The notes under the pieces are model-generated. The model did not search any database and was not told where the DNA came from. It was given only the letters and a program-made list of their open reading frames with translations. The translations under genes and the position numbers were made by a program. From the NCBI GenBank assembly GCA_947502645.1, contig CANNAD010000002.1:124001-188000 (forward strand): a stretch of DNA of 64,000 bases, in the 5' to 3' direction. This DNA is from an uncultured Micrococcaceae bacterium. Its GTDB lineage: Bacteria > Actinomycetota > Actinomycetes > Actinomycetales > Micrococcaceae. This document shows positions 35,367 to 45,608 of the stretch, piece by piece (within the stretch, counting starts at the first letter, position 1; the number at the start of each line of letters is the position of its first letter).

Positions 35367-36445
35367 AGGCCGACGACGCCGGTATCGCGCCGAAGGGTTC
35401 GTCCGCTGTTTCGCCCGAATCGGCTATGGAACGTGCACTGGAGGCGGCCGCGGGCGGTCCGCGCGGCGCCAACCCCCTTGTTGGAGCTGTCCTGACCAGC
35501 GCGGCAGGGGATGTAGTCTCCGTCGGCTGGCATCGAGGCGCTGGAACCGCGCATGCGGAAATTGATGCGCTTCGGCAGGCTTCAGCAGCTGGTATGCCGC
35601 TGGCAGATTGCACCATGTACGTGACGTTGGAGCCCTGCAACCATACTGGGCGGACTGGTCCGTGTTCCGAAGCGATCCGGGCTGCAGGTATCAAAAGAGT
35701 TGTTTACGCAACACCGGACCCACAGGTTCCCGCCAGCGGCGGCGCGCAGTACCTGGAGGCCCATGGAGTCGCCGTCGAGCGTGGCCTTCTGGAAAGTCGT
35801 GCCCGTGCACTGAACCACCGGTGGTTCCTTTCCCGTGCCGAACACCGGCCCTTCGTCACCATCAAGATTGCGCAGACTCTCGATGGATTTCTTGCAGCAG
35901 CGGATGGATCCAGTCAGTGGATCACCGGAAGCGCCGCACGGCAGGACGGTCACAGGCTGCGGCAGCTCGCAGATGCGGTGCTGGTCGGAATGGGAACCGC
36001 TCACACGGACAACCCTCGACTAACGGCGCGGAACGAGGACGGTACGCCGTCTGTTCGCCAGCCTCTTCGTGTAGTGGCCGGACTCCGCGATCTGGGATCG
36101 GGCCTGCAGCTGAGTTCCGATGACGGATCGTCGCTCCATATACGAGAACGGGATCCGAAGCGCATTCTTGATGTTCTGCAACAGCGGGGGATCGGTCATG
36201 TCCTGATTGAGGGCGGTCCCACGATCGCGGGTGCTTTTATCGCTGCCGGAATGGCTGACGAAATATTCGCATACGTAGCACCATCAATCCTCGGCGGAGG
36301 GAAGTCGGCGTTCGCCGGCTTCGCAGCCGATTCAATCCGCGATATCCGTCGGTGGGACTGGGATTCCACCATGAATGGACCAGCCACAAGACTAGGGGCT
36401 GACCTCCGGCTCCATCTGCAGCCGGACGAGAAAGGAACATCCTGA
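35363..36445 (+). CDS. ribD: Bifunctional pyrimidine deaminase/reductase RibD
   Basis: 360 residues. N-terminal cytidine-deaminase-like zinc domain with GTAHAEIDAL and TLEPCNHTGRTGPCSEAI (zinc ligands His and two Cys, catalytic Glu), and a C-terminal reductase domain (about 155-355) with KIAQTLDGFLAAADGSSQWITG and EGGPTIAGAFI. Acts on the second and third steps after GTP cyclohydrolase II. Start GTG at 35363, overlapping the leader ORF stop. Stop overlaps ribE (TGATG). Confidence 0.94.
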   Translation: MKADDAGIAPKGSSAVSPESAMERALEAAAGGPRGANPLVGAVLTSAAGDVVSVGWHRGAGTAHAEIDALRQASAAGMPLADCTMYVTLEPCNHTGRTGPCSEAIRAAGIKRVVYATPDPQVPASGGAQYLEAHGVAVERGLLESRARALNHRWFLSRAEHRPFVTIKIAQTLDGFLAAADGSSQWITGSAARQDGHRLRQLADAVLVGMGTAHTDNPRLTARNEDGTPSVRQPLRVVAGLRDLGSGLQLSSDDGSSLHIRERDPKRILDVLQQRGIGHVLIEGGPTIAGAFIAAGMADEIFAYVAPSILGGGKSAFAGFAADSIRDIRRWDWDSTMNGPATRLGADLRLHLQPDEKGTS

Positions 36446-37077
36446 TGTTTACAGGAATTGTCAGCGAACAGGGACGGGTCATCAAGACCGGACAATCCGC
36501 TTCGGAGGCTGTTACAGAATTGGTGTTCGATGCACCAGAGACATCGAAGGGGCTGGCCCTTGGGGGGTCCATAGCCGTGAACGGGGTATGCCTCAGCGCG
36601 ACGACGATCGACGGGACAGCCATCACTGTGGATGTCATGGGCGAAACGATGCTTCGAACAACAATCGGACAATTGCAGAGCGGTGACGCCGTAAACCTTG
36701 AGCGATGTGTTCCGGCCGGCGGACGTCTGGACGGGCATGTGGTCCAGGGACACGTTGACGGAGTGGGAGTTCTCAGCGACCGCGAGGATCTGGGGCAATG
36801 GGAGCGGGTTCGAATCGGCGTTCCTCCGGCCCTCGCTCGATACATCGCAGAAAAGGGATCGGTTGCCGTCGACGGCGTTTCACTGACCGTGACGGCTGTC
36901 AGCCAGCCCGCGGAGGAGAAGCCCTGGTTCGAGGTCGGACTGATCCCCATCACACTGGCCGAGACCGCGCTCGGATCGCGCTTAATTGGCCATAACGTGA
37001 ACGTCGAAGTGGACGTCCTCGCCAAATACACCGAGCGGTTACTCGCTTTCAACACAACCGAAAGAGATATCTCATGA
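36445..37077 (+). CDS. ribE: Riboflavin synthase alpha chain
   Basis: 210 residues, two repeated lumazine-binding barrels. The first begins [12 protein letters not shown] and has [13 protein letters not shown]; the second starts near 98 with [12 protein letters not shown] and has [13 protein letters not shown]. Dismutates two 6,7-dimethyl-8-ribityllumazines to riboflavin. Overlaps the next start by 4 bases (ATGA). Confidence 0.95.
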   Translation: MFTGIVSEQGRVIKTGQSASEAVTELVFDAPETSKGLALGGSIAVNGVCLSATTIDGTAITVDVMGETMLRTTIGQLQSGDAVNLERCVPAGGRLDGHVVQGHVDGVGVLSDREDLGQWERVRIGVPPALARYIAEKGSVAVDGVSLTVTAVSQPAEEKPWFEVGLIPITLAETALGSRLIGHNVNVEVDVLAKYTERLLAFNTTERDIS

Positions 37078-37727
37078 GTACGGTACTGGATACCGTGGAA
37101 GCCGCTGTAGCTGCGATCGCTGAAGGGCGAGCTGTTGTCGTCGTCGATGACGAGGACAGGGAAAACGAAGGCGACATCATCTTCGCGGCTGAGCACGCAA
37201 CACCGGCCCTGATGGGCTGGACTGTTCGCCATAGCTCGGGTGTGATCTGCCTTCCGATGCCGCAGTCGTACACGGAACGATTGATGCTTCCGGCCATGGT
37301 TGCTGTCAACGAGGACGCAAAGGGCACCGCTTACACCATCTCTTGTGACGCGGCAGACGGTATTACAACGGGAATCAGTGCTTCGGACCGCGCACGGACG
37401 GCCAGGATTCTGGCGGATCCATCCACGGCGCCCTCACAACTGACCCGCCCCGGTCATGTCTTCCCACTGCAGGCAGCGGCAGGAGGCGTCGCCACCCGGC
37501 GCGGCCATACGGAAGCCGCCGTCGAACTTTGTTTACTCGCAGGTGCTGCACCTGTCGGTGTGATCGCCGAGATTGTGCACGACGACGGCGAGATGATGCG
37601 TCTTCCCGACCTTCGCAAATTTGCAGACAGGGAAGGGATTCCGCTGATCTCTATCGAAGATCTCGCGAAGGAGCTGGCGGCTAGACCACTTCGTTCGATG
37701 AATGCCGGAGGAGTGTCATCATCATGA
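37074..37727 (+). CDS. ribB: 3,4-dihydroxy-2-butanone-4-phosphate synthase, stand-alone
   Basis: 217 residues, same length as E. coli RibB. Motifs: [20 protein letters not shown] (metal-binding Glu), [45 protein letters not shown]. Makes the four-carbon unit from ribulose-5-P. In many actinobacteria this domain is fused to GTP cyclohydrolase II as RibBA; here the frame stops and the GTP cyclohydrolase II gene begins by ATGA overlap. Nothing in the domain looks broken. Confidence 0.94.
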   Translation: MSTVLDTVEAAVAAIAEGRAVVVVDDEDRENEGDIIFAAEHATPALMGWTVRHSSGVICLPMPQSYTERLMLPAMVAVNEDAKGTAYTISCDAADGITTGISASDRARTARILADPSTAPSQLTRPGHVFPLQAAAGGVATRRGHTEAAVELCLLAGAAPVGVIAEIVHDDGEMMRLPDLRKFADREGIPLISIEDLAKELAARPLRSMNAGGVSSS

Positions 37728-38377
37728 GCGCCGGAGTTGTGCCGTCACCGTTGATTTCGGGCGGGCCAGTGGTCAGTCTTCCGACACCGTTCGGCCGGTT
37801 CCACGTACAGGTCTGGACTGAGAGCGCCACAGGTGTTGAGCACATGAGTCTCAGTTCTGAACAGGAGTCCGAGGATTCCGGCACCCCGCTGGTTCGTTTA
37901 CATTCTGAGTGTCTTACCGGCGACGTATTTGGTTCCTACCGGTGTGATTGTGGTGAGCAGCTGGACCAGGCTCTGGCCCTGATCTCCCGTCAGGGCGGTA
38001 CCGTGATCTATCTCCGTGGGCAGGAAGGCCGAGGGATCGGGCTCGCCGACAAGGTGCGCGCCTACGCGCTGCAGGAGGAAGGCGCGGATACCGTAGAAGC
38101 CAATGAACAGCTGGGTCTGCCCGTTGATGCGCGTGACTATCAGGCTGCCGCGGAGATTCTTCGAAACCTTGAGCTCGATCACATTGCACTGCTGACAAAC
38201 AACCCGGACAAGGTCAATGCCTTGACCGGCCTGGGCATAACAGTAGACCGCATGGTCGCCAGTGAAGTCCCAGTTCGGGAAGAAAACCGGCGATATCTGG
38301 AGACCAAGCGGGACCGAATGCACCACCGCCTGCTACTGGCCGCGGACTACATCGACGCGCCGATCCGGCAAAGCTAA
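37724..38377 (+). CDS. ribA: GTP cyclohydrolase II
   Basis: 217 residues. Zinc cysteines lie in [17 protein letters not shown] (with the Cys of HSECLTG), then [20 protein letters not shown] and the catalytic [14 protein letters not shown] stretch. Opens GTP to the pyrimidine precursor, the committed step of riboflavin synthesis. The first 35 residues are a linker-like extension as found at the RibBA junction. A stand-alone gene overlapping ribB by 4 bases. Confidence 0.95.
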   Translation: MSAGVVPSPLISGGPVVSLPTPFGRFHVQVWTESATGVEHMSLSSEQESEDSGTPLVRLHSECLTGDVFGSYRCDCGEQLDQALALISRQGGTVIYLRGQEGRGIGLADKVRAYALQEEGADTVEANEQLGLPVDARDYQAAAEILRNLELDHIALLTNNPDKVNALTGLGITVDRMVASEVPVREENRRYLETKRDRMHHRLLLAADYIDAPIRQS

Positions 38378-38417
38378 CAGAAGACATCTACAGAAGTCGT
38401 ACGGAAGGAATACTGAG

Positions 38418-38897
38418 ATGAGTGGGCACGGAGCACCGCAGATCGAACCCGACAAACTGATCAAGGACAGTAAGGGACTGAGGGTCGTGATCATCGCGGC
38501 CCAATGGCACACGCAGATCATGGATGCGCTGCTGGAAGGCTCGCTAAGGGCTGCGCGGGCATCCGGCGTCGAACCCGTTGTGGTGCGCGTTCCCGGGAGT
38601 TTTGAGTTGACTGCCGCCGCGGCGCGGCTGGAACCGCACTTCGATGCTGTTGTTGCGCTCGGTGTGGTCATTCGGGGTGGGACGCCGCACTTTGAGTACG
38701 TTTGCCAGGCCGCAACGATGGGTCTTTCCGAGGTGAGCGCCCGGACCGGAACGCCCGTCGGGTTTGGTCTGTTGACCTGCGACACAGAGGAGCAGGCCCT
38801 GGACCGATCAGGTCTTCCAGGTGCCAGCGAAGACAAGGGATTCGAGGCCATGATGGCGGCCATCTCCACCAGCGTTGCACTGCAGGAATGGACATGA
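38418..38897 (+). CDS. ribH: 6,7-dimethyl-8-ribityllumazine synthase
   Basis: 159 residues. Family motifs: VVIIAAQWHTQIMDALLEGSLRA, the phosphate-binding VPGSFELTAAAARL, ALGVVIRGGTPHFEYVC with the catalytic His, and FGLLTCDTEEQALDRSG. The ATG at 38418 follows GGAAGGAA; the longer open frame is not used. Final gene of the rib operon. The pathway in this operon is complete apart from the phosphatase step. Confidence 0.95.
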   Translation: MSGHGAPQIEPDKLIKDSKGLRVVIIAAQWHTQIMDALLEGSLRAARASGVEPVVVRVPGSFELTAAAARLEPHFDAVVALGVVIRGGTPHFEYVCQAATMGLSEVSARTGTPVGFGLLTCDTEEQALDRSGLPGASEDKGFEAMMAAISTSVALQEWT

Positions 38898-38943
38898 TGA
38901 TGCCGGGTCACCTAGTGAAAATGCAATTGCCCTCCACGACCGG

Positions 38944-38949
38944 TAACCT
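38944..38949 (+). promoter_or_regulatory. -10 box of apparent leaderless hisE
   Basis: TAACCT ends 6 bases before the GTG start of hisE, no ribosome-binding site between. Confidence 0.45.
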
Positions 38950-38955
38950 GACACA

Positions 38956-39219
38956 GTGAAAACGTTTGAGACCCTCTTCGCCGAACTTACGGACAAGGCG
39001 TCGTCGCGCCCGGAAGGTTCCCGAACCGTTGCAGAACTTGATTCTGGAGTTCACGGGATTGGTAAGAAGATCGTGGAGGAAGCTGCTGAAGTCTGGATGG
39101 CGGCTGAGTACCAGTCCGATCAGGAAACAGCGGAAGAAATGTCACAGCTGATCTACCACCTACAGGTCATGATGGTGGCGAAAGGCCTTACGCCGGCGGA
39201 CATTTACCGGCATCTCTAG
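38956..39219 (+). CDS. hisE: Phosphoribosyl-ATP diphosphatase
   Basis: 87 residues, MazG-like all-alpha fold. [19 protein letters not shown] carries the metal-binding Glu cluster and [16 protein letters not shown] the second. Second step of histidine synthesis, PR-ATP to PR-AMP. The GTG start sits just after a TAACCT box, so it is probably transcribed on its own leaderless mRNA. hisG follows 79 bases on. Confidence 0.93.
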   Translation: MKTFETLFAELTDKASSRPEGSRTVAELDSGVHGIGKKIVEEAAEVWMAAEYQSDQETAEEMSQLIYHLQVMMVAKGLTPADIYRHL

Positions 39220-39298
39220 CCGCGCCGGCACACACTGCTGGTCCGGGCGCGGCCAACCACCACCTATATTCCCCGTCGCCTGAAGGACACAACTCACC

Positions 39299-40141
39299 AT
39301 GCTTCGTATCGCTGTACCCAATAAGGGCTCCCTGTCCGAACTCGCTTCCGCCATGCTGAGTGAAGCTGGCTATCGGCAGCGCCGGGATTCCCGCGAGCTA
39401 GTGATGGAGGATCCCGAGAACAACGTCGAATTCTTCTTCCTCCGCCCGCGGGACATTGCCGTATACGTCGGGGCCGGAACGCTCGACGTCGGCATTACAG
39501 GCCGGGATCTATTTCATGACGCTCAGGTCAGCGCCGAAGAAATCATGGCCCTCGGATTTGGCCGGTCGACGTTCCGGTTCGCTGGTCCTGCGGGCACCTT
39601 TTCGGAAGTTTCCGAGCTGGAAGGCAAGCGTCTGGCCACCAGTTATGACGGACTGTTACGCGGCTACCTGGCAGATTGCGGCATCACCGCGAGTGTTGTT
39701 CGTCTCGATGGGGCGGTTGAGTCCTCGGTGCGTCTGGGCGTTGCGGATGCCATTGCTGATGTGGTGGAGACGGGCAGCACTCTGCGAGCTGCTGGTATGG
39801 AAATCTTCGGCGACCCGATCCTTACCTCCGAGGCTGTGCTGATCGGACGCAGCGGCCACTCGCCCAAGGGCGTGGATGTTCTGGTCCGAAGACTCCAGGG
39901 TGTCATTGTGGCGAGGAGCTACGTGCTGCTTGATTACGACATCAAGCGCGATCTGGTGGATCGGGCGGCTGACCTCACTCCGGGACTCGAATCGCCGACC
40001 GTGTCGCCGCTGAGGGATTCAGACTGGGTCGCTGTCCGGTCGATGGTGAAGCGTTCTGAAACCAACCGCGTGATGGATGAACTTTACGACCTCGGGGCCA
40101 GGGCCATTCTGGTCAGCACCATCCACGCTTGCAGGATATAG
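39299..40141 (+). CDS. hisG: ATP phosphoribosyltransferase, long form
   Basis: 280 residues. The catalytic part ([52 protein letters not shown]) starts at the N-terminus; the C-terminal 75 residues with [20 protein letters not shown] form the PII-like histidine-binding domain, so it should be feedback-inhibited and needs no HisZ. Commits ATP and PRPP to histidine synthesis. hisF begins 2 bases past the stop. Confidence 0.95.
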   Translation: MLRIAVPNKGSLSELASAMLSEAGYRQRRDSRELVMEDPENNVEFFFLRPRDIAVYVGAGTLDVGITGRDLFHDAQVSAEEIMALGFGRSTFRFAGPAGTFSEVSELEGKRLATSYDGLLRGYLADCGITASVVRLDGAVESSVRLGVADAIADVVETGSTLRAAGMEIFGDPILTSEAVLIGRSGHSPKGVDVLVRRLQGVIVARSYVLLDYDIKRDLVDRAADLTPGLESPTVSPLRDSDWVAVRSMVKRSETNRVMDELYDLGARAILVSTIHACRI

Positions 40142-40143
40142 CG

Positions 40144-40914
40144 ATGGCCGTCTCAGTTCGTGTCATTCCCTGTCTGGATGTCGATGCCGGACGGGTGGTC
40201 AAAGGAATCAATTTTGAGAACCTCCGCGATGCGGGGGACCCCGTGGAACTGGCGCGTCGGTACGACAGCGCTGGTGCAGACGAGCTCACGTTTCTCGATG
40301 TCACGGCGAGCTCAAGCGCGCGGGAGACCACTTTTGATGTGATCTCCCGAACTGCCGAGGAAGTGTTCATCCCGCTGACCGTAGGCGGCGGCGTCAGAAG
40401 AGTGGAAGACATCGACCGTCTGCTCAGGTGCGGTGCGGACAAGGCGTCCATCAACACAGCGGCTGTTGCCCGTCCTGCCATCATTGATGAAATCACCAGC
40501 AGGTTCGGTTCGCAGGTTCTGGTGCTGTCACTCGATGCTCGGCGCACTCGTGGTGCTGCCACGCCATCAGGGTTTGAGGTGACCACGCACGGTGGTCGTC
40601 AGGGAACCGGGATCGACGCTGTTGCCTGGGCCAGGGAAGCAGCGGATCGGGGCGTCGGAGAGATTCTATTGAACTCGATAGACGCGGACGGAGTGGGCGA
40701 AGGGTTCGACCTCGAGTTGATTCGTGCGGTGCGCGAGGCCGTTTCGGTACCGCTGATTGCTTCAGGCGGAGCTGGACTCCCGGAACACTTTCCTCCTGCG
40801 GTCGCCGCCGGAGCAGACGCAGTACTGGCTGCCTCCATGTTCCACTTCGGACCGTTGGATGCGCTGGGGAAGGTAAAGGAAGCTCTGCGTGCAGCGGGGT
40901 ATGCGGTTCGCTGA
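40144..40914 (+). CDS. hisF: Imidazole glycerol phosphate synthase cyclase subunit
   Basis: 256 residues, TIM barrel. Begins [25 protein letters not shown] with the catalytic Asp, includes the second catalytic Asp in [12 protein letters not shown], and the phosphate motifs VGGGVRR and IASGGAG. Takes ammonia from HisH to make the imidazole ring. Start ATG 40144 after AGGA. hisH and hisA are not in the window. Confidence 0.95.
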   Translation: MAVSVRVIPCLDVDAGRVVKGINFENLRDAGDPVELARRYDSAGADELTFLDVTASSSARETTFDVISRTAEEVFIPLTVGGGVRRVEDIDRLLRCGADKASINTAAVARPAIIDEITSRFGSQVLVLSLDARRTRGAATPSGFEVTTHGGRQGTGIDAVAWAREAADRGVGEILLNSIDADGVGEGFDLELIRAVREAVSVPLIASGGAGLPEHFPPAVAAGADAVLAASMFHFGPLDALGKVKEALRAAGYAVR

Positions 40915-40957
40915 GCCCAGACTCAATCGTCGGTCGGACGGCGAGCTCTGGAACTAG

Positions 40958-41608
40958 TCAGTCGTCGGCTTGACCAGTGGCGGAATTCATGAGGGCAACA
41001 GCATCTGGTTGACCTTCGAAGGTTACTAGCGAGTGACAGGTGCGTCCATGGGCGTGCATCAGAAGCTCGCCAGGATCGCCTTTGATGGCCACGGACGTCG
41101 CGCCGCGTCGAGCCACGTGCCGGGGTCCGTCAGAGCGGACAAGCACGACACCGACGTCGGCGTGTCGATAGAGAAGTCCAGCTCGCTTGATCAGCTCGTT
41201 CCACAGGGCTTCGGAGTATTCAGGATCCAGCGCACGCGGTGCCCATCGGTCCACGGCGCGGCGCACATCCTCGGTATGAATGAAGTACTCGACGAGATGC
41301 ATGCTGGTCTCAATCGACGGCATGCGCATGGGGGAGAATTTCCCGGGGCCTGAGCGGAAATCAGCGACGAGTTGTTCGTAATCCACCGCACCCTCAGCTC
41401 GGTCCGCGCGCTTGTTGGTGGCTCTGTCGGCAATGCCGGAGAGCGGCTTCAGGACGATCCCCAGACCCACGTCCGGGCGCCGTTCGCGAAGGTACAGATG
41501 TGATGCGAGGTGCCGTGTGCGCCATCCTTCACAGAGCGTGGGGGAGTCTGGCCCAGCCGCCAAAAGCGTCTCGGCCAATACTTCCCTGGAAGGATTCACA
41601 AATAGCAT
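40958..41608 (-). CDS. TIGR03085 family (maleylpyruvate-isomerase-like) metal-binding protein
   Basis: 216 residues from ATG 41608 (222 if 41626 is used). A DinB/MDMPI-type helical bundle: SREVLAETLLAAGPDSPTLC, then WRTRHLASHLYLRERRPD with a metal-type His, and HLVEYFIHTEDVRRAVDRW. The family TIGR03085 lies near his and trp genes in actinobacteria; MDMPI relatives are mycothiol-dependent. The shorter start fits family N-termini and has TAATTT 8 bases upstream. Lies between hisF and hisI on the other strand. Function unknown. Confidence 0.78.
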   Translation of the reverse strand: MLFVNPSREVLAETLLAAGPDSPTLCEGWRTRHLASHLYLRERRPDVGLGIVLKPLSGIADRATNKRADRAEGAVDYEQLVADFRSGPGKFSPMRMPSIETSMHLVEYFIHTEDVRRAVDRWAPRALDPEYSEALWNELIKRAGLLYRHADVGVVLVRSDGPRHVARRGATSVAIKGDPGELLMHAHGRTCHSLVTFEGQPDAVALMNSATGQADD

Positions 41609-41616
41609 TACTGCTG

Positions 41617-41622
41617 AAATTA
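41617..41622 (-). promoter_or_regulatory. -10 box supporting the 41608 start
   Basis: TAATTT on the minus strand, 8 bases from the ATG at 41608, no ribosome-binding site. Confidence 0.4.
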
Positions 41623-41690
41623 GCATGAACCGTAGCTCCGTGGGGTGTGAACCACCAATACGGCGTGGTCTTTCGCGTGAGAGGAGCGAC

Positions 41691-41696
41691 TAGACT
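41691..41696 (+). promoter_or_regulatory. -10 box of apparent leaderless hisI (start of his-trp operon)
   Basis: TAGACT ends 8 bases before the ATG of hisI; no ribosome-binding site lies between and no attenuator-like leader peptide is possible. Confidence 0.55.
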
Positions 41697-41704
41697 GGGA
41701 ATCG

Positions 41705-42184
41705 ATGGCACCTGAGATTTTTTCCGCAGCAGAAAACCCTGATTCGCGTGATGTTCCGCGGAGTGATCTGGGTGCAGTTCGGCCGGGTTTTAGCGATCTG
41801 GATGTGGACGTCATGCAGAAGCTGAAACACGACGACGACGGGTTGGTTGCTGCCGTTGTCCAGCAGTATGACTCCGGTGAGGTGCTCATGCTCGGATGGA
41901 TGGACGACGAGGCGCTGCACCGGACTCTGACCACAGGGCGGGTAACTTACTTCTCACGCTCCCGGCGCGAATATTGGCGCAAGGGTGATACGTCGGGCAG
42001 CGTTCAGTGGGTTAAAGGTGTCAGTCTCGACTGCGACGGGGACGCGTTGCTGGTGCGCGTGGATCAGGTGGGCGCTGCCTGCCATACCGGGGCTCCCACG
42101 TGCTTTACGGGGCGAGATCTTGAGGCATTGACGGGTCATGACCCTGTTCAGTCCGAAGCTGATGAACAGGTGGGCCAAGAATGA
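41705..42184 (+). CDS. hisI: Phosphoribosyl-AMP cyclohydrolase
   Basis: 159 residues. [21 protein letters not shown], then [15 protein letters not shown] with [16 protein letters not shown] and CHTGAPTCF, the zinc and magnesium ligands. Third step of histidine synthesis. About 35 extra residues precede the domain. First gene of a unit with trpE (ATGA overlap), mixing histidine and tryptophan synthesis; both draw on PRPP. Confidence 0.94.
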   Translation: MAPEIFSAAENPDSRDVPRSDLGAVRPGFSDLDVDVMQKLKHDDDGLVAAVVQQYDSGEVLMLGWMDDEALHRTLTTGRVTYFSRSRREYWRKGDTSGSVQWVKGVSLDCDGDALLVRVDQVGAACHTGAPTCFTGRDLEALTGHDPVQSEADEQVGQE

Positions 42185-43737
42185 CGGTTCGTGACGGCGT
42201 GAGCCCTGATCTGTCGACGTTCCGTGAGCTCGCCGCTACCCGGCGTGTTATCCCTGTCCGGTTCAAGGTGCTTGCAGATTCCGAGACGCCAGTGGGCATC
42301 TATCGAAAACTCGCGGGTTCACGGCCCGGAACATTCCTCATGGAGTCGGCGGCCGTCGGCGGAGCGTGGTCGCGCTATTCATTCATCGGGGTAAAGTCGC
42401 GGGCAACTCTGACGAGTGACGATGGACAGGCCCGCTGGATTGGCGAGCCACCTGTCGGAGTCCCGGACTCCGGCGACGCCCTGGAAGCTCTCCGCGGCAC
42501 CATCGAGGCTCTCGCCACGGAGCGGTTCGACGACGTCCCACCGTTGACTTCCGGCATGGTGGGGTTCATCGGGTGGGATGCTGTGAGGCACTGGGAGAAA
42601 CTGCCATCGCCGCCTCCCGATGATCTGCACCTGCCCGAGTTGGCCATGAACCTCGTCAGCGATCTGGCGGTCCACGATAATTCTGATGGCACCGTCACGC
42701 TCATCGCCAATGCGATCAACTACGACGATTCGCCGGACCGCGCTGATGAAGCGTGGCATGAGGCTGTGGAACGGCTGGAGAGTATGCTCCAGCGGCTTCG
42801 GGCCGGCGACAACGGGGACATTCTGGAAGCGGCTATGGACCCGGTCTCTGAGGAAGAGTTGATGTCCGGTGTGCGGCAAAGTTGGGATCGCGCTGAATTT
42901 ATGCGCGCCATCGATGTCTGCAAGGAAGCGATTGTGGACGGCGAAGTTTTCCAGATTGTCGTTTCGAGACGATTTGAACTCGCCTGCGACGCTGAGCCCC
43001 TGGACGTGTACCGCATGCTTCGCCGCAGCAATCCGAGCCCCTACATGTATCTTTTCAATTTTGAGGACCAGGTCGGAGTACCGTATTCGGTGGTCGGCTC
43101 GTCTCCTGAGGCGCTAGTGACGGTGGCCGACGGCGGCGTCTCGATGCATCCCATAGCCGGATCCCGTCCGCGCACCAAAGACGCTGAATCCGATCGCCTG
43201 ATGGCAGAGGAGCTGCTGGCGGACACCAAGGAACGATCCGAGCACCTGATGCTGGTGGATCTGGCCCGGAACGACATCTCCCGGGTCTGCGTTCCAGGGT
43301 CCGTCGAGGTCAGTCAGTTTATGGAGGTCGAGCGTTTCAGCCACATCATGCACCTGGTGTCTACCGTGGACGGAAAACTGTCCCAGGGTTCGAGCGCCTT
43401 TGATGTTTTGCGGGCAACGTTCCCCGCAGGGACACTGTCCGGTGCCCCCAAACCGCGGGCGCTGCAATTGCTCGACGAACTCGAGCCCCATCGCCGGAGC
43501 GTCTACGGAGGAGTTGTGGGCTACTTTGACTTCGCGGGGGATATGGATGTGGCGATTGCCATCCGCTCAGCATTGCTCAAAGGCGGATCAGCGTTTGTTC
43601 AGGCCGGAGCGGGCATCGTGGCGGATTCCGATCCAGACAGTGAAGCCGCGGAAACGCTGAGCAAGGCGGCGGCGCCACTTCGCGCCGTATATTCTGCGCA
43701 TCGTGGCGCACTTGACGGAAGCACGGTGGCATCGTGA
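42181..43737 (+). CDS. trpE: Anthranilate synthase component I
   Basis: 518 residues. N-terminal domain with [23 protein letters not shown] (Trp-binding Ser in the LLES-like ESA motif), C-terminal chorismate-binding domain with [33 protein letters not shown] and the active-site [16 protein letters not shown]. Feedback regulation by tryptophan is likely from the conserved N-terminal motif. ATGA overlap on both sides. trpD and trpG are not adjacent. Confidence 0.95.
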   Translation: MTVRDGVSPDLSTFRELAATRRVIPVRFKVLADSETPVGIYRKLAGSRPGTFLMESAAVGGAWSRYSFIGVKSRATLTSDDGQARWIGEPPVGVPDSGDALEALRGTIEALATERFDDVPPLTSGMVGFIGWDAVRHWEKLPSPPPDDLHLPELAMNLVSDLAVHDNSDGTVTLIANAINYDDSPDRADEAWHEAVERLESMLQRLRAGDNGDILEAAMDPVSEEELMSGVRQSWDRAEFMRAIDVCKEAIVDGEVFQIVVSRRFELACDAEPLDVYRMLRRSNPSPYMYLFNFEDQVGVPYSVVGSSPEALVTVADGGVSMHPIAGSRPRTKDAESDRLMAEELLADTKERSEHLMLVDLARNDISRVCVPGSVEVSQFMEVERFSHIMHLVSTVDGKLSQGSSAFDVLRATFPAGTLSGAPKPRALQLLDELEPHRRSVYGGVVGYFDFAGDMDVAIAIRSALLKGGSAFVQAGAGIVADSDPDSEAAETLSKAAAPLRAVYSAHRGALDGSTVAS

Positions 43738-44348
43738 GCACGGCGGCCTCGTCGAGGGTATGGAAACGAAGCACCGTGGTGCTCGTGGCAGTGCTTCTGT
43801 CCCTTGCAGCATTTGGCGCCACCACTCAGACGTGGCTCAGCATTCAACTGCCGCAGACAGCTGTGAAAACACCGCCAATTGATGTTCCTGGTTCCGATGC
43901 CGCGACGGCCGTTACCGCGTTTGCCCTGGTCGGATTGGCAGCGGCTCTGGCCATCTCCATCGCGGGAAGGATACTCGGCTGGGTCATTACTGTCGTCCTC
44001 TTCGTGGCAGGCATAGGAATTGCGTGGTCGAGCGCCGCCATTATGAGCGAACCTGCAACCGCCGCCCAGGTCGCCATCGGTAAGGCCATCGGCGTCACGG
44101 ACAGCAGCGCGGCGTCCATATCTGTCACCCCGTTTCCTCTGGTCGCCCTGATCGCGGGATCACTTCTTTCGGTGACGGCGGTGTGGGCCGCAGTTGCTGG
44201 CCGTAGATGGGCAGCGTCCCGCCGTTACTCTGCACAGGCCGGAGGCGGTCCGGAAAGCCAGCTGTCGCGGGATCCTCACGAGAGCGGCGCACGCGACGAT
44301 ATTGATAGTTGGGACCAGCTCAGTCACGGCCAGGACCCCACCCGGTAA
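43734..44348 (+). CDS. Trp biosynthesis-associated membrane protein
   Basis: 204 residues, four hydrophobic segments (about residues 13-33, 59-80, 85-105, 137-160) and a hydrophilic tail. TWLSIQLPQT and the general layout match TIGR02234 (Trp_oprn_chp), always found between trpE and trpC in actinobacteria. Its GTG overlaps the trpE stop. The molecular role is unknown. Confidence 0.85.
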   Translation: MSTAASSRVWKRSTVVLVAVLLSLAAFGATTQTWLSIQLPQTAVKTPPIDVPGSDAATAVTAFALVGLAAALAISIAGRILGWVITVVLFVAGIGIAWSSAAIMSEPATAAQVAIGKAIGVTDSSAASISVTPFPLVALIAGSLLSVTAVWAAVAGRRWAASRRYSAQAGGGPESQLSRDPHESGARDDIDSWDQLSHGQDPTR

Positions 44349-44423
44349 CGCGACCCCGATAATTCGAGCCTGTCGAGAACTAATGGCAGAATGAACACAG
44401 CAACGTTTTCTAGGAGACACATC

Positions 44424-44723
44424 ATGGCCAAGAGCCCCGTAACGCCCGCCAGTCCGACGACGGCTGATGCAAATGTGCATCCAGCGCAGACAAGAAGCAT
44501 CCACGACGAATCAGTCGGCCACGGCAACAGCCCCGCGGCATGGACCTGCGTCTTCGTGATGATTCTGGGAGCGGCCATCGCCTCAGTCGGCTACATCATG
44601 GCGTCACATCTCGTGTTCTGGACGGGCGTGGGCGTTATGTTCGTCGGTCTCATCGTTGGTTACATCATGAAGAAGGCCGGATACGGCGTCGGAGGCCACA
44701 AGCTCTCCAAAAGCGACCACTGA
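44424..44723 (+). CDS. HGxxPAAW family small membrane protein
   Basis: 99 residues from ATG 44424, which follows TAGGAGA. The defining HGNSPAAW motif sits at about residue 44, followed by two membrane spans (about 50-70 and 72-90) and a short basic tail. This motif family is common in trp operons of actinobacteria, with no function known. It abuts trpC exactly (TGA then ATG). Confidence 0.85.
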   Translation: MAKSPVTPASPTTADANVHPAQTRSIHDESVGHGNSPAAWTCVFVMILGAAIASVGYIMASHLVFWTGVGVMFVGLIVGYIMKKAGYGVGGHKLSKSDH

Positions 44724-45542
44724 ATGAGTGTGCTCGACGACATCATCGAGGGTGTCCTCGAGGATTTGGCGGAACGTCGGCGGCTTGCTCCGCTTGACAC
44801 CATCCAACAGCAGGCACTTTCCGCTCCTCCGGCTCTGAATGCCTTTGAAGCGCTGGGGTCCGGACACGCTGCCCATGGATTTTCGGTCATCAGTGAAGTC
44901 AAGCGCAGCAGCCCATCCAGAGGCGCGTTGTCGCCAATAGCGGACCCTGCGGAGCTCGCGGCCACTTACGCTCGGGGCGGAGCAGCTGTGATCAGCGTTC
45001 TCACCGAGCAGCGACGTTTTGGCGGTTCGCTGCAGGATTTTGACGCTGTGCGCCAGCAGGTCAATGTTCCTTTGCTGCGTAAGGACTTCACGGTTGATTC
45101 GTATCAGATCTGGGAGGCGCGCGCTCATGGTGCGGATCTCATTCTGCTCATCGTGGCTGCCCTGGACGACCAGCAGCTGAAAGCATTTCTGGAGCTGGCC
45201 GAAGAGCTGGGCATGAACGCGCTCGTTGAAGCCCACACCGACGAGGAAGTACGGCGGGCTGTCGATGCAGGAGCCCGGATCATTGGCGTGAACGTGCGGA
45301 ACCTCAAAACGCTCGACGTCGACCGCGCAGTATTTGAAGCATTGGCGCATGCCATTCCGGACGGGACGGTCGTGGTCGCGGAGTCCGGCGTTCGGGACGT
45401 CCACGACGTCGAACAATATGCAATGCACGGCGCGCATGCCGTCCTGGTCGGTGAGGCTCTCGTCCAGCATGCCGACCCCGGTGCTGCCGTTGCACAGTTC
45501 TCGGCAGCGGGCACTGCGGCCATGCCTGCCCGGGGTGACTGA
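44724..45542 (+). CDS. trpC: Indole-3-glycerol phosphate synthase
   Basis: 272 residues, TIM barrel. Motifs: [13 protein letters not shown] (catalytic Lys), [48 protein letters not shown] and VAESGV. Fourth step of tryptophan synthesis. No trpD or trpF is near, so those lie elsewhere in the genome. Confidence 0.96.
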   Translation: MSVLDDIIEGVLEDLAERRRLAPLDTIQQQALSAPPALNAFEALGSGHAAHGFSVISEVKRSSPSRGALSPIADPAELAATYARGGAAVISVLTEQRRFGGSLQDFDAVRQQVNVPLLRKDFTVDSYQIWEARAHGADLILLIVAALDDQQLKAFLELAEELGMNALVEAHTDEEVRRAVDAGARIIGVNVRNLKTLDVDRAVFEALAHAIPDGTVVVAESGVRDVHDVEQYAMHGAHAVLVGEALVQHADPGAAVAQFSAAGTAAMPARGD

Positions 45543-45608
45543 AATATCCATTGACGGCTGGCTGTAGCGGGCCTTCGTCACCGTACGATCAGACAGGACA
45601 CTGAACTC

